Of a stretch of DNA of 64,000 nt, positions 27,736 to 36,671 are shown piece by piece; the first letter of the stretch is position 1; every line of letters begins with the position of its first letter. The position numbers and the translations under genes are program-made. The notes under the pieces were generated by a model, which saw nothing but the letters and a program-made list of their open reading frames with translations, did no database searches and was not told where the DNA came from. The stretch is from Leptofilum sp041748655. GTDB lineage: Bacteria; Chloroflexota; Anaerolineae; Promineifilales; Promineifilaceae. The stretch is from assembly GCA_041748655.1 (NCBI GenBank), contig JBGTCV010000087.1, positions 124,001-188,000 of the forward strand, in the 5' to 3' direction.

Positions 27736-29649
27736 CTATTTTCCGTCAACGAACAACACCTCTGCCAAAACGACGATATCCCTACCAACATCACCCGGCT
27801 GCAAGCGCTGTTGACTCTGAAATGTATATAATCCAACCTGCAATTCAAAATATCCAGTTAATTCGGTCAAATTGATTATATGCCGCTGGATCACCCTATC
27901 TCCCGGCTTTAGCGCCTCAGCTGCCGCATCAAATCCATCATGTTGGGCGACCAGATTACCAGACGAATCTACTACATGGACAAAAGCCTTTAAATCTCTT
28001 GGCATCTTGTCTTCCACCCGCCAAAAAGTAAGCAGATTAAGTTCTTCATCAGGTTCTACACGCAAAAGCGAGTACCCTTCTAATGTAATGAGATTTTCAA
28101 AAGAGATTGGCTCTTCCAGCGATGTTGCTGGCAAAAATTGCGCCTCGTCCAACCTGTAAACAGAATAGGCTGGTTGGGCCTCACTGCGAAAATACGGTTC
28201 TAAAGGCAAACCAGCGGCACGCATTAACCAGGGGTGAATCGGTGCAAATTCTGGCACGTAAAAACGGCCGTCTCCCCCCACCGGCAGCACCAAAGCGCCA
28301 GCCAGCCCATCGCCCGTCTGCACCCAGCGCGCCTGCGGATCGCTGCCTAAACTAAATATCAGCGAATCCCGATCGATTGGCTCAAAAAACGGATCTGCTA
28401 TCACCATATTTGCCGCTGGATTTGCCTGCCAATGACGCGCGATATCCAGCAGCACCGTCTGGTAATGCTCCAACCGCGTTTTCTCTGCCTGGGGCCAGCG
28501 AATGAAACCGTCGTTCACAGTTCGGAACAGGTTCACGCCGACGACAGAGAGTGCAAGCAGCAGCAAGATGGGCGGCATAATCACTTTTTGGTTGGCAAAC
28601 CATCTGGCTGATTTCATGCGATAATAAACGGCCGTTCCCCCCAAGGCCACCAGCAAATAAACCACCGGCAGCCCTCCCAACAACCGCACCGTGCTGGGGG
28701 CCTGCGGCGTCACGGCGCTGGGAATCAGCGTAACGCCCAACCAGATAAGAACAAAGGTATATCGGGGTTGCCGCCAGTATCGCACTGCCAGCAAAAAGCC
28801 ACTATAAAAGAAAACGGCCGTTCCCCAGTCAAACAGTGGACGATTAGGCCAGGTATAGGTCCAACGCGGATCACCCGTAAAGCTAAAAACGCCCAGCGTC
28901 TGCACAATGCTTTGCAAAATTGGCTGCGGATTGCCCGCTTGCAGCGCTTCCAGCGGGCCTGCCAGCTGATCCACCCGCTGCTGCAAACTGGGGTCTGCCC
29001 ACAGCGTAAGAAACATCGGAGCAGAAACCAGCAGCGCCATGCCCAAAACAACCAGCGCAGCCTTCACCTGCTGCTGCCTCTGCGTAAAGAAAAAATAGAG
29101 CGCCATCAGCCCGGGAATGGCAAAAACCACCCGGGCACCAGTGTAGCTGTACAGGCTTAACCCTAAAAAGAGACCCGCCATAAACGGCCGTTTCGGCCAA
29201 AACCAGGCAAAAATTAGCAGCAGCACCGGCTCTAAAATGGGGCGAATCCCAATCCGGCTAAAGATAATTGGCCACCAGCTAATCGCCAGACCAAGGCCGG
29301 TAATAACGGCCGTTCCCGCCCCAAACTCCCGCTTTACCCAGCGCATGGCCAACGCCACCAGCAAAAGCCCTAATACCACTGAGGGAAATCGTACCGCTAT
29401 GGCATTTTCACCCAACAACAGAGAGAAAGGAATCGTCCAATAATGATACAGCGGCTCGTGGCCATACCCTTCACGAAAAAAAAATGCGTGATTACCTGCC
29501 AAGATAAAAGCGGGCATTCCTGCATCCAGCACCTCATCCTGGGCCAGGCCTGGGGGTACATCTAGCAGCAGCCAAAGACGAAAAAACGCCGCCAAGAGCA
29601 GTGTCAAAGTCGCTGCTACCAGAAACCAATCCGTCTGCCCCGACTTCAT
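27736..29649 (-). CDS. GT39-like membrane glycosyltransferase with C-terminal module
   Basis: The 637-residue protein has the first-loop motif LAQDEVLDAGMPAF (DE 38-39) and GYGHEPLYHYW (~62-72), and about eleven TM segments to ~residue 390. The soluble part ends in the beta module (LLTFWRVED, AFVHVVDSSGNLVAQHDG, ALKPGDRV, YFELQVGLYTFQSQQRL). It is the second gene of a pair whose first (29646-31715) overlaps it by 4 bp. Both have the same GHEPLYHY signature and a similar module variant with 'LxPGDR' in place of 'PTSxWxPGE', so they probably arose by tandem duplication. Membrane location and outer-face catalysis are inferred from family. Confidence 0.82.
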   Translation of the reverse strand: MKSGQTDWFLVAATLTLLLAAFFRLWLLLDVPPGLAQDEVLDAGMPAFILAGNHAFFFREGYGHEPLYHYWTIPFSLLLGENAIAVRFPSVVLGLLLVALAMRWVKREFGAGTAVITGLGLAISWWPIIFSRIGIRPILEPVLLLIFAWFWPKRPFMAGLFLGLSLYSYTGARVVFAIPGLMALYFFFTQRQQQVKAALVVLGMALLVSAPMFLTLWADPSLQQRVDQLAGPLEALQAGNPQPILQSIVQTLGVFSFTGDPRWTYTWPNRPLFDWGTAVFFYSGFLLAVRYWRQPRYTFVLIWLGVTLIPSAVTPQAPSTVRLLGGLPVVYLLVALGGTAVYYRMKSARWFANQKVIMPPILLLLALSVVGVNLFRTVNDGFIRWPQAEKTRLEHYQTVLLDIARHWQANPAANMVIADPFFEPIDRDSLIFSLGSDPQARWVQTGDGLAGALVLPVGGDGRFYVPEFAPIHPWLMRAAGLPLEPYFRSEAQPAYSVYRLDEAQFLPATSLEEPISFENLITLEGYSLLRVEPDEELNLLTFWRVEDKMPRDLKAFVHVVDSSGNLVAQHDGFDAAAEALKPGDRVIQRHIINLTELTGYFELQVGLYTFQSQQRLQPGDVGRDIVVLAEVLFVDGK

Positions 29650-31715
29650 TCTTCTACCACCCTAATTTGCCCTACCCAAACACGGTCGGCCGTCTCCGCC
29701 GCACCGGTCAGAATCGGCCACCGCTGCCAGGTATCTGGCCGGTACAGCCCCAGCTGCATCTGGTACGCGCCCACAGGTGCATTGGGATCGATAGGCACGG
29801 TATGCACCTGGGCAAAGCGGTCCCCCGGCTGCAAACCGGCCAGACGCACGTCCAGCCAATCTTGCTGGCCCCAAATATCCACCCCGTCGCTGGTGAGATG
29901 CACAAAAGCGATCAGCGGGGTGGGATCGGCCGTTTGCACCTGCCAAAACGTGATGAACCGAACGGCACCAGCCACAATCTGCGGCTGGGAAGCGGCCAAC
30001 AAATGCAGCCGGTTGCCAAAATTGACGGGCAGCGCGGCGGCGGGCAGGTGGGCCAAATCGGGCGGCCAGGCAACGGCCGTTTCCGCCGCCACCTCCGCCA
30101 AACGCACCTCAAACTGGGCCACATCCGGCAGCAAAAAGCGCGAATACTCTACAAACGTTTGCTCCGATGAGGCAGCATCCGCCACAAACAAACCTTGCAA
30201 TTCGGCGTCATACTGCTGCGGCGCGAGCGGCGCTGTGGGAAAGTAGTAGGTCGCGGGGAATGCATCGGCGGGCCAGACCCACGCACCCGCCGGATTAAAC
30301 CAGCGCACGGCCGAACTATCCCCCGGCGTCGCCAGCTCAAACGCCACGGCGTTCCACGGATGCCAGTAATTGACGTATGGCCCGCCCACCAGCACCGCGC
30401 CGCCGGGCGCATCATTTTGCACAGCATCGGCAACGGCCGTAATCCCCCCCTGGTACAGCTCCGCCACCTCCGGCTGCCGGTTCCAGGTGACAAAATAGGC
30501 CAAACTATCTGCCACTCCGGGCACAATGACCAGCAGCGCAATCAACGCTGTTGCGGCGATTGGCTGTCGTTGGTGCAGCCACTGCCACATTTTGGCCACG
30601 CCCAAGCCCAGAAAAATGTAGGCCACCGGCTGGGCCACAATGCTGTGCGTCACGCTGGCCGCTGGTGGGGCAATCATCGACGGGCCGGTTCCACCGAAAA
30701 ACCAGAGCAGCAGCAAGGCAAACCTGGGCTGCCGCCAGCGCCGCGCCACCCACAGCAGCCCGCCCAAGAAAAAGAAAACCGTTATCAGGCCAAAAATGGG
30801 ACGGCCGTATTCGTTGTACAGCCAATCCTGCTCACCCCGAATCACATACATGCCCAGCGCCCGCACCGACAAATCCAGCACCGGCAGCGGATTCCCCAGG
30901 CGCAGCGCCACAATTGCCTGGTTAAGCAGCTCCAGCCGCTGCTCGCCGGTGGGATTGGCGGCAATGGCCTGCCACAGCGGCCAGCAGAGCAGCCCCCCTA
31001 CTGCGGCCATCAGAACAAAGCGAGGCCAGCGGCTTTTGAACTGCTGCCAATGGAATACGGCCGAAAACAGTACAAATCCCACCACAACAGCGGGCAGCAC
31101 CCGCCCCGCCAGGTAGGTATAGACGCCCGCCGCCAAAAAGAGGCCGCCCAGCAAGCCATCAACCAGACCGCGCCACTTTTGGGCACGCAATCCTTGCGCA
31201 CGCATTTCTTGCGTAGAGGGCCGTTCCCAACTTTGCCACAAAAAGTAGATCATCAAGGCGGCAAAAGCGGTCACGCCGCCTACACGCAGCCCCACCCGGC
31301 TGTAAAAAATCGCCCAAAAGGAGACAGTCAAAAAAGCAGTGGCCAGCAGCCCTACCCGTCGACCCAACAGCTTTTGGGCCACCAGCCAGGTGGCCGCCAG
31401 CTCCACCAATCCTAAAACGACCGACGGCAGCCGCAAACTCCAGTCCGATTCGCCCAACAGCGCCAGGCTGCCAGCCTGCAAATAATGGTACAGCGGCTCA
31501 TGCCCCCACGACTCGGCGAAGTAAAGCGGCCGTTCCCCCGCCAACACCCGCCCGGCCATCAAATAATTTTGCAGCTCATCATAGCGCAAACCGGGCGGCG
31601 CCGTATCCAGCGCCACCACCCGCAGGCCAAACGCCAGCAGCAACAGCCCCGCCAGGAGCAGCTTCTCGGTCAGTCTGAATTTTGGCGTTTGCGGGTTCGT
31701 CAAGAACAACTCCAC
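29646..31715 (-). CDS. GT39-like membrane glycosyltransferase with C-terminal module
   Basis: The 689-residue protein starts with GTG at 31715, with no clear Shine-Dalgarno. It has the first-loop motif LRYDELQNYLMAG (DE 46-47) and SWGHEPLYHYLQAG. TM segments extend to ~residue 400 and a long soluble part ends in the beta module (FITFWQVQ, AFVHLTSDGVDIWGQQDW, LQPGDRFAQ, GAYQMQLGLYRPDTWQRW). A loop contains RPSTQEMRAQGLRAQKW, which at DNA level (~31170-31215) has a direct repeat of TTGCGCACGCA-like units, another repeat read in frame. It is coupled to the next gene by ATGA. A palindromic AATTGGG repeat separates it from the upstream gene. Confidence 0.82.
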   Translation of the reverse strand: MELFLTNPQTPKFRLTEKLLLAGLLLLAFGLRVVALDTAPPGLRYDELQNYLMAGRVLAGERPLYFAESWGHEPLYHYLQAGSLALLGESDWSLRLPSVVLGLVELAATWLVAQKLLGRRVGLLATAFLTVSFWAIFYSRVGLRVGGVTAFAALMIYFLWQSWERPSTQEMRAQGLRAQKWRGLVDGLLGGLFLAAGVYTYLAGRVLPAVVVGFVLFSAVFHWQQFKSRWPRFVLMAAVGGLLCWPLWQAIAANPTGEQRLELLNQAIVALRLGNPLPVLDLSVRALGMYVIRGEQDWLYNEYGRPIFGLITVFFFLGGLLWVARRWRQPRFALLLLWFFGGTGPSMIAPPAASVTHSIVAQPVAYIFLGLGVAKMWQWLHQRQPIAATALIALLVIVPGVADSLAYFVTWNRQPEVAELYQGGITAVADAVQNDAPGGAVLVGGPYVNYWHPWNAVAFELATPGDSSAVRWFNPAGAWVWPADAFPATYYFPTAPLAPQQYDAELQGLFVADAASSEQTFVEYSRFLLPDVAQFEVRLAEVAAETAVAWPPDLAHLPAAALPVNFGNRLHLLAASQPQIVAGAVRFITFWQVQTADPTPLIAFVHLTSDGVDIWGQQDWLDVRLAGLQPGDRFAQVHTVPIDPNAPVGAYQMQLGLYRPDTWQRWPILTGAAETADRVWVGQIRVVEE

Positions 31716-31720
31716 TATTG

Positions 31721-31792
31721 GGAGTAATTGGGTAATTAGGTAATTGAGGAATTAGAGACGCCAATTACCCAATTGCCCAATTACTCAATTAC
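31721..31792. repeat. AATTGGG-type palindromic repeat that supplies a stop codon
   Basis: Units of GTAATTGGG/TAATTGAGGAATT on the left face AATTACCCAATTGCCCAATTACTCAATTAC on the right. The last codons (Val-Ile-Glu) and the TAA stop of the gene ending at 31781 lie within the right arm. The same repeat type is at 42629-42673, again touching a stop codon. Confidence 0.75.
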
Positions 31793-33457
31793 AAACAGAT
31801 AAATCGACCCGATCCGCTCATCTGGCTGCCGCTGACGAAACCAGGTATAGACACTCTTTTCGCTGCGGTGCGACTCCCACAAGCTGCTGGCGCTGATGGC
31901 GTACAGCCCAGGTTCGGGCACATCGGGATTAAACGGCGGATTGTCCCACAATGCCAAAAATTCGGCGCGGGGGAAGCCGGGCAAAGGCACATAATCCAGC
32001 CCGTAATAAGCCGGATCGGCAATACCAAACCAGCCCAGTCTAACTGTTTCCACCTCGTTTTCAGCCAGCCAATCCTGCAAACGGAGCAAATCCTGGCCCC
32101 AATCGCTGCTGCTGTCGGCCAAAATGGACGCCCCGTTGGCTGGCCCGCCCACCGCCAGATTAAAGTAGCCCAAATAGTGCGGGTGAATTAGCAGGCTGGG
32201 CAGCAGCAGCCCCAGCGCCAAAACGGCCGCAGCAACCCCTTGCCAGCGAGATTGATCGCTCAAAAGAAGCGGCAAACCGCTGACGCCCACCACAATCAGC
32301 GGCAAAATGGGCAGCAGATGACGATAGCCAATGTTGATGCCGCTGAACACACTCACCGAAAAGTAGAGCAGGGCAGGGACCAATAAAAAGAGCAGTTTAG
32401 GGCGGATAGACGGCCGTTTCCACCCCACCCCCAGCAGCAAAACCAGCCCCAGCAGCAAAACCAGTGGCGTCTTCACCAAAAATGCCACCGGGAAAAAGAG
32501 CCAAAAGCCCTGGTCCGATGACTCACCGAGCAGAAAGGCCATACGGCCGTCCCGGCTCACGTTCACAATCTGGTCAATCCCCGCCCAAAAGGTGGGCATC
32601 GGCCCGTTGAACCGGTTCAACGCCGCAAATGTTTCCGACGGAAAACGAAACGCCCCCCACTCAAAGCCAAAAATCACCCACACCACTCCCACTGAAACCA
32701 GCCCCGCGCTCACCAATTGCCCCAACCGCATACCAATCCCTTCGCCTCTTTGCGCCTTTGCGTCAAAAATCGGCAACAAAGCGAGCATAATCAAAATCGG
32801 CGCAAAAGTCAGCATGGAAAGCTTGCTGCCAAAGGCCAGCCCCAGCCCCACGCCAGCCGCCAGCCAGCGGCCCCACGCCCAGCCCGGCGCAGTCCACAGC
32901 CGCCACAGCAGCAGCAGTGCCAGCGTTATGAACAATGTCCCGCCCAAATCGGTGGTGATGAGACGGCCGTTTGCCAACAAATTCGGTTCAAATAACAGCA
33001 AAAAAAAGGCAAGATAGGCAGACGGCCGTCCCCAAAACAGCCGGGCAAAATGAAACCCCACCAGCGCCAACCCCAACGTCAAAAACACAATCGGCAGCCG
33101 CCCCAAAAAGATCATGCGCGTCACGTCCTGGTTTACACGCCACAAAAATTGGTCGGCAAAGGTGTACCAGTAAATATCCGGCGGCTGCAAATCGGTCCAG
33201 CTGGGATGGTCGAACGGGTAAACCAGATCGGGCAGCAGCAGCAGCGGCAAGCCGCTCAGGCTGTTTACCAGCGGGGGATGTTCTAAACTAAGCCGGGGAT
33301 CGCCGGTTTGCACAAACGCCGCCCCCCGCGCCAGATGATTTTGCTCATCCATCGTCGGGCTGTCGTTTACCAGGCTGTCTAGCGCCAAATAGAAAAACAG
33401 CCAGACCGCCAGCACCACAAAACCCCACCGCCACAACTTTCGCTCAAAAATTGCCAT
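31781..33457 (-). CDS. PMT-type GT-C glycosyltransferase, short form without beta module
   Basis: The 558-residue protein uses ATG 33457. Longer in-frame GTG/ATG starts exist to 33571 but would add a non-conserved leader that crowds the divergent gene at 33589. First-loop motif is SPTMDEQNHLARG (DE 37-38). Later come YRHLLPILPLIVV and DSSSDWGQDLLRL, shared with the 4337 and 23317 products. Unlike those it ends after YAISASSLWESH..RQRQPDERIG without the C-terminal module, and its last residues are encoded by a repeat. The module may therefore have been lost by repeat insertion. It contains FDAKAQRGEGIG, encoded by the common CTTTGCGCCTTTGCGTCAAA repeat (~32740-32770) read in frame. Confidence 0.8.
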   Translation of the reverse strand: MAIFERKLWRWGFVVLAVWLFFYLALDSLVNDSPTMDEQNHLARGAAFVQTGDPRLSLEHPPLVNSLSGLPLLLLPDLVYPFDHPSWTDLQPPDIYWYTFADQFLWRVNQDVTRMIFLGRLPIVFLTLGLALVGFHFARLFWGRPSAYLAFFLLLFEPNLLANGRLITTDLGGTLFITLALLLLWRLWTAPGWAWGRWLAAGVGLGLAFGSKLSMLTFAPILIMLALLPIFDAKAQRGEGIGMRLGQLVSAGLVSVGVVWVIFGFEWGAFRFPSETFAALNRFNGPMPTFWAGIDQIVNVSRDGRMAFLLGESSDQGFWLFFPVAFLVKTPLVLLLGLVLLLGVGWKRPSIRPKLLFLLVPALLYFSVSVFSGINIGYRHLLPILPLIVVGVSGLPLLLSDQSRWQGVAAAVLALGLLLPSLLIHPHYLGYFNLAVGGPANGASILADSSSDWGQDLLRLQDWLAENEVETVRLGWFGIADPAYYGLDYVPLPGFPRAEFLALWDNPPFNPDVPEPGLYAISASSLWESHRSEKSVYTWFRQRQPDERIGSIYLFVIE

Positions 33458-33588
33458 AGAAGGCTGATTATAAGTGGCTGCACGCCAAACTGACAACGAA
33501 TATCCTATTCCCGGCAATGGCAACCCCATCACAAAGCAGTTACAATTTCTGCGCTTCCACGCAAACCACACAAGAAGGAAATGGTGTC

Positions 33589-34581
33589 ATGAACCTTAAG
33601 CAGATAAACATTCCGTATCGCTCCCAATGGGATGAGGATGCCAAAAATCATTCCGGCGATTGCGGCCCCACCAGCGTGGCCATGCTGCTCAACGGCAAGC
33701 GCGTCGCCATCACCCCCGATGAACTGTACGCCTACATTGGTGTCCGTCCCAAATTCACCTACATTCCCGACCTGAAAAACGCCGCCTGGGGTGCCGGGCA
33801 GCTCACGCTGACCTACAAAAAGTATGCCGGTTCTGGCGAAGCGCTCAGGGAACTGCGGCGCAACATCGACAACGGACATGCCTTTATTGCCCTGGTGAAA
33901 TATCAGCCATGGGTCAAGTTGACCGGCAATAAATTTGAACATGGCCACTTTTTGGTCGTCACCGGCTACGACGAAAATCACGTTTACGTGCATGATCCGC
34001 TGTTTGGATTGTGGGCACAGCGTGCCAGGGGAGAATATTTCCGCTTCAGCAACAAACAGTTTTTGGATGGCTGGGGCGGCTTCCATTACACCGAAAACGA
34101 CAATTTCGGCTGTCTGATTCCCGATTCCAGCTATCCCTTTGTGGGCGGAGTCACAGAAGAAGCGCTGCCTGCCGAAGCTGAAAAAGAGATGGAAGAAGCA
34201 CGCACTGCCATCGCCGCCGATGGCGAACTGCGCCGCCGCATTCTTTCGTTGGCAGCGTATGAAGGGGTGGCAGAACCCAATTTAGAAGATGGGGAAACGG
34301 CCGTTTACTGGCTCAACCATCTCGGCGATTGGGGCAAGCAAGTGGACATTCACACCGTGGTACACGGCAACACCTACAGCGGCCTCGCCCGCCGCTACTA
34401 CGATGATTCGCTGCGCTGGCGAGCCATTCAGGTGTACAACAACCAGCCCGATGCCCAACTGTATGTCGGCCAGCGGCTGGAAATCCCCCTGCCAGACGCC
34501 GCCCAGGCAGAAGCTGCCGGGCCGCGCACCGCCGCTGTTGTCCTCCCCAAAATCAAGGTGCCACGGCCGCAACCTTTGTAA
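33589..34581 (+). CDS. C39-like peptidase domain protein with C-terminal LysM
   Basis: The 330-residue product starts at ATG 33589, preceded by AGAAGGA; upstream in-frame starts lack such a site. Residues 1-165 form a peptidase C39-like (papain-fold) domain: HSGDCGPTSVAML with catalytic Cys25, GHFLVVTGYDENHVYVHDP with His and Asp. Residues ~250-305 form a LysM-like domain (VVHGNTYSGLARRYY, LYVGQRLEIPLP). There is no signal peptide, so export, if any, is unconventional, or it acts in the cytoplasm. Family members cleave Gly-Gly leaders or act as envelope hydrolases; the substrate here is not evident. It is divergent from the GT-C gene and followed after 39 bp by a flippase-like gene. Confidence 0.82.
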   Translation: MNLKQINIPYRSQWDEDAKNHSGDCGPTSVAMLLNGKRVAITPDELYAYIGVRPKFTYIPDLKNAAWGAGQLTLTYKKYAGSGEALRELRRNIDNGHAFIALVKYQPWVKLTGNKFEHGHFLVVTGYDENHVYVHDPLFGLWAQRARGEYFRFSNKQFLDGWGGFHYTENDNFGCLIPDSSYPFVGGVTEEALPAEAEKEMEEARTAIAADGELRRRILSLAAYEGVAEPNLEDGETAVYWLNHLGDWGKQVDIHTVVHGNTYSGLARRYYDDSLRWRAIQVYNNQPDAQLYVGQRLEIPLPDAAQAEAAGPRTAAVVLPKIKVPRPQPL

Positions 34582-34605
34582 CCTGGGGATGAATCCCCAG
34601 GCTAT
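34580..34605. repeat. REP-like palindrome CCTGGGGATnnATCCCCAGG, copy 1
   Basis: CCTGGGGAT and ATCCCCAGG form a short perfect stem next to the stop of the C39-like gene (it begins inside its last codon). The 26 bases match the reverse complement of 52332-52357 in 25 positions. It is directly before the Shine-Dalgarno-like GGGGGGGA of the next gene, so it may form a mRNA hairpin between the two. Confidence 0.75.
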
Positions 34606-34620
34606 AGGGGGGGATAAACT

Positions 34621-35556
34621 ATGCGCAAACATCTTGGCACTTTCATCAAACTAAGCATCACCGTTCTGGCGCTGTTTTACGTCTTTAGCCAGGTCGATAT
34701 GGCCGACATCGGCCAGCGGCTGCTGCGGGCGAACCTGGGCTGGGTATTGGTTGGCTTCTTGCTGGTCAATGCCAGCCTGGTGGTGCGGGCCTACCGCTGG
34801 CTGCTGCTGCTGCACGGCGCTGGCTCTCCCATCCGCTTTGGTCGCCTGGTTTCGCTCTACTTTGCCGCCAACTTTTTCAACTCCGTGCTGCCCTCCGGCT
34901 TTAGCGGCGACGTGGTTCGCGCCGTGGAAGCGGCCCAGGACATCCCCGCCAAAACGGCCGCAGGCACCGTCCTCGTCGATCGGGCCACCGGGCTGCTGGC
35001 CCTGTTCATGATTGGTCTGGCGGCGCTGCCGTTCCGCCCGGACAACTTTCCGCAAACGCTGTTTTGGCAAACAACGGCCGTTTGCCTCATCGGTCTCATC
35101 GGGGGCTTTGTGGTACTGGAAGGACGGTTGGTGCGTGGTTTTGGCCGATGGGTGCCTGGCTTTTTACGGCCCGTGTGGCAAAAGGTGGATGGGGTGATTA
35201 CGGCCGTTCAGGCCTGTGGCTGGACGGCCGTTTGGCAGGCAATGGGCATCTCCATCCTCTTCAACCTGATGCAAATTGGCTGGTTTGCCACTGCCGGTCT
35301 GGCGCTCGGCTACCAGGTGGCATTTACCCACTACTTTCTGGTCATTCCCTTTTTGTCGCTGGCCATTCTGCTGCCCTCAATTGGCGGCCTGGGCATCCGC
35401 GAGGGATTGGCTCCCCTGCTCTTCGCCAGCGCCGGACTCAGCAGCGAACAAGCGGTTGCGCTCACCCTTCTCGTCTTTGCCATCGAACGGCTCTCCGGCT
35501 TTCTCGGCGCGCCCATCTACATCATCGACACCCTGCGCCGCAGCCGCCAAAAGTAA
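34621..35556 (+). CDS. UPF0104/AglD-type lysylphosphatidylglycerol-synthase-TM-like membrane protein
   Basis: The 311-residue protein has eight or so TM segments. It carries the family blocks RAYRWLLLLHGAG, SLYFAANFFNSVLPSGFSGDVVRA (near 75-100), VLVDRATGLLALFMI and LPSIGGLGIREGLAPLLFASAGLS. The family includes AglD, YbhN and the membrane half of MprF. Its members act in transfer or flipping of lipid-linked groups such as dolichol/polyprenyl-phosphate sugars. The neighbouring GT-C cluster makes a role in supply of lipid-linked sugars plausible (inference). A G-rich ribosome site (AGGGGGGGATAA) precedes the ATG. It is probably co-transcribed with the lipoprotein gene that follows after 38 bp. 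Confidence 0.85.
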   Translation: MRKHLGTFIKLSITVLALFYVFSQVDMADIGQRLLRANLGWVLVGFLLVNASLVVRAYRWLLLLHGAGSPIRFGRLVSLYFAANFFNSVLPSGFSGDVVRAVEAAQDIPAKTAAGTVLVDRATGLLALFMIGLAALPFRPDNFPQTLFWQTTAVCLIGLIGGFVVLEGRLVRGFGRWVPGFLRPVWQKVDGVITAVQACGWTAVWQAMGISILFNLMQIGWFATAGLALGYQVAFTHYFLVIPFLSLAILLPSIGGLGIREGLAPLLFASAGLSSEQAVALTLLVFAIERLSGFLGAPIYIIDTLRRSRQK

Positions 35557-35594
35557 CAAATCTAGCGTTTAACCAATTTACAAGGAGGCGACAA

Positions 35595-36404
35595 ATGCAT
35601 CGAATAAGCACTGTTTTTTGGGGAATCCTGGCGATTCTATTGTTTGCCGGTTGTGGCGGTGGACAGACCGATGAACCTCGTCCGACGGTGGACGATCCGC
35701 GTGCGAATGCGATTGAGGCGCTGCAAACGATGGACCTCAACACCTGGTGGCAGGCATATCGCAATACCGATCCCAACTTTGTGGGCCAAATTGTGGATGA
35801 AGTAGCAGACAAGCAGCCAGATGGGCTGCCCACAGATGCCCAAAAGCTAGATCGCCTAATTCGCAGTCAAATTGTGAATGCTTATAAGCTGCGCATGGCC
35901 GACACGGATGAAGGCAAAGCCTTTATTTTGGCCCAGGCCGAGGCCCGTTTTGCCAATCCGCCGCTGGCTCTCTGGGATGCCAATGGCAAGATTGCGTTGC
36001 TGGATTTTTACAGCTTGCCGGGCGTTTGGAGCACCATTACCCGATTAAGTGAAGGGCTGACGGACCCACCTACCATCGAGATCGAACCATTCTTGACGCC
36101 GGAGGTGTTGGCCAACAGCCTGCAAAAATTGGTAGACGCCTATCCCGACACGCAGATTTACCAAATTCGTTACCAATATCATGATGGCAGTGAACTTACC
36201 AGGGTGCTAATGCAATTTACGCCGAACCGGCAAATCGTTTACCGGGAGGATGGCAATGTTGTCTTTACACCTGAGCCAGTTGTGTGGGATGATTTGCTAA
36301 ACGGCCGTATCAACCTGGCCGATCTGGAATGGGACAGCCCAATGGAAGGAGTGGATGCCCCGCCCATTACTTATCCGCCCGACGAACCGCTGCCGATGAA
36401 GTGA
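35595..36404 (+). CDS. Lipoprotein of unknown function
   Basis: The 269-residue product starts at ATG 35595, with a strong AAGGAGG 7 bases upstream. The same frame is open further upstream inside the preceding gene but is not the true start. The signal peptide ends in LLFAGC (Cys20) followed by GGG. The mature part is mostly helical and polar with several Asp/Glu/Pro-rich loops (IEIEPFLTPEVLANSL, YQIRYQYHDGSELTRVLMQF). I recognise no family. The lipid anchor and the flippase-like gene upstream suggest an envelope role. ACGGCCGT occurs once near the end. Confidence 0.8.
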   Translation: MHRISTVFWGILAILLFAGCGGGQTDEPRPTVDDPRANAIEALQTMDLNTWWQAYRNTDPNFVGQIVDEVADKQPDGLPTDAQKLDRLIRSQIVNAYKLRMADTDEGKAFILAQAEARFANPPLALWDANGKIALLDFYSLPGVWSTITRLSEGLTDPPTIEIEPFLTPEVLANSLQKLVDAYPDTQIYQIRYQYHDGSELTRVLMQFTPNRQIVYREDGNVVFTPEPVVWDDLLNGRINLADLEWDSPMEGVDAPPITYPPDEPLPMK

Positions 36405-36487
36405 CCACCCCAAACAAGCCACAAGTGGCACATAATCTATTCTTCTCGTTCCACGCTCTTGTAGTTTAAGTTTTAAATCGGGTAACC

Positions 36488-36568
36488 ACCCTCACCCCAA
36501 CCCTCTCCCTGCGAGGGAGAGGGAGCCAGATTCCCTCCCCCTCGCAGGGGGAGGGCTAGGGTGGGGGT
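36488..36568. repeat. C-rich/G-rich inverted repeat between lipoprotein and moeA
   Basis: ACCCTCACCCCAACCCTCTC (from 36488) and, 30 bases after its internal GCGAGGGAGAGGG stem, CTCCCCCTCGCAGGGGGAGG to GTGGGGGT (36568) form an imperfect long palindrome. It belongs to the CCCTCACCCCAACCCTCTCCC class of dispersed repeats seen in many genomes. It lies between convergent genes (stops at 36404 and 36672), where it may act as a terminator. The remaining gap has no gene. Confidence 0.7.
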
Positions 36569-36671
36569 CCAAGCATTGCCCGTTTTAATTTTTAAAGACG
36601 AACTGCGTGGAATGAAGCTCGGGACGCTCCTGCGTCCCCCTCGCAGCGCAGAGCGCAGGAACGAGGGCAAA

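Noticed and set aside
30195..31415. A 406-codon plus-strand open frame
   Set aside because: It lies fully antisense to the GT39-like gene at 29646-31715, is rich in His/Gln/Pro/Arg, and matches no family; it is a shadow of G+C-rich coding DNA.
35064..35594. N-terminal extension of the lipoprotein gene
   Set aside because: The frame runs through the upstream membrane gene by chance; AAGGAGG, signal peptide and lipobox all fix the start at 35595.
36488..36568. CRISPR-like repeats or array
   Set aside because: The repeats here and elsewhere are palindromes or short tandem units without equal spacers; no cas gene is present.
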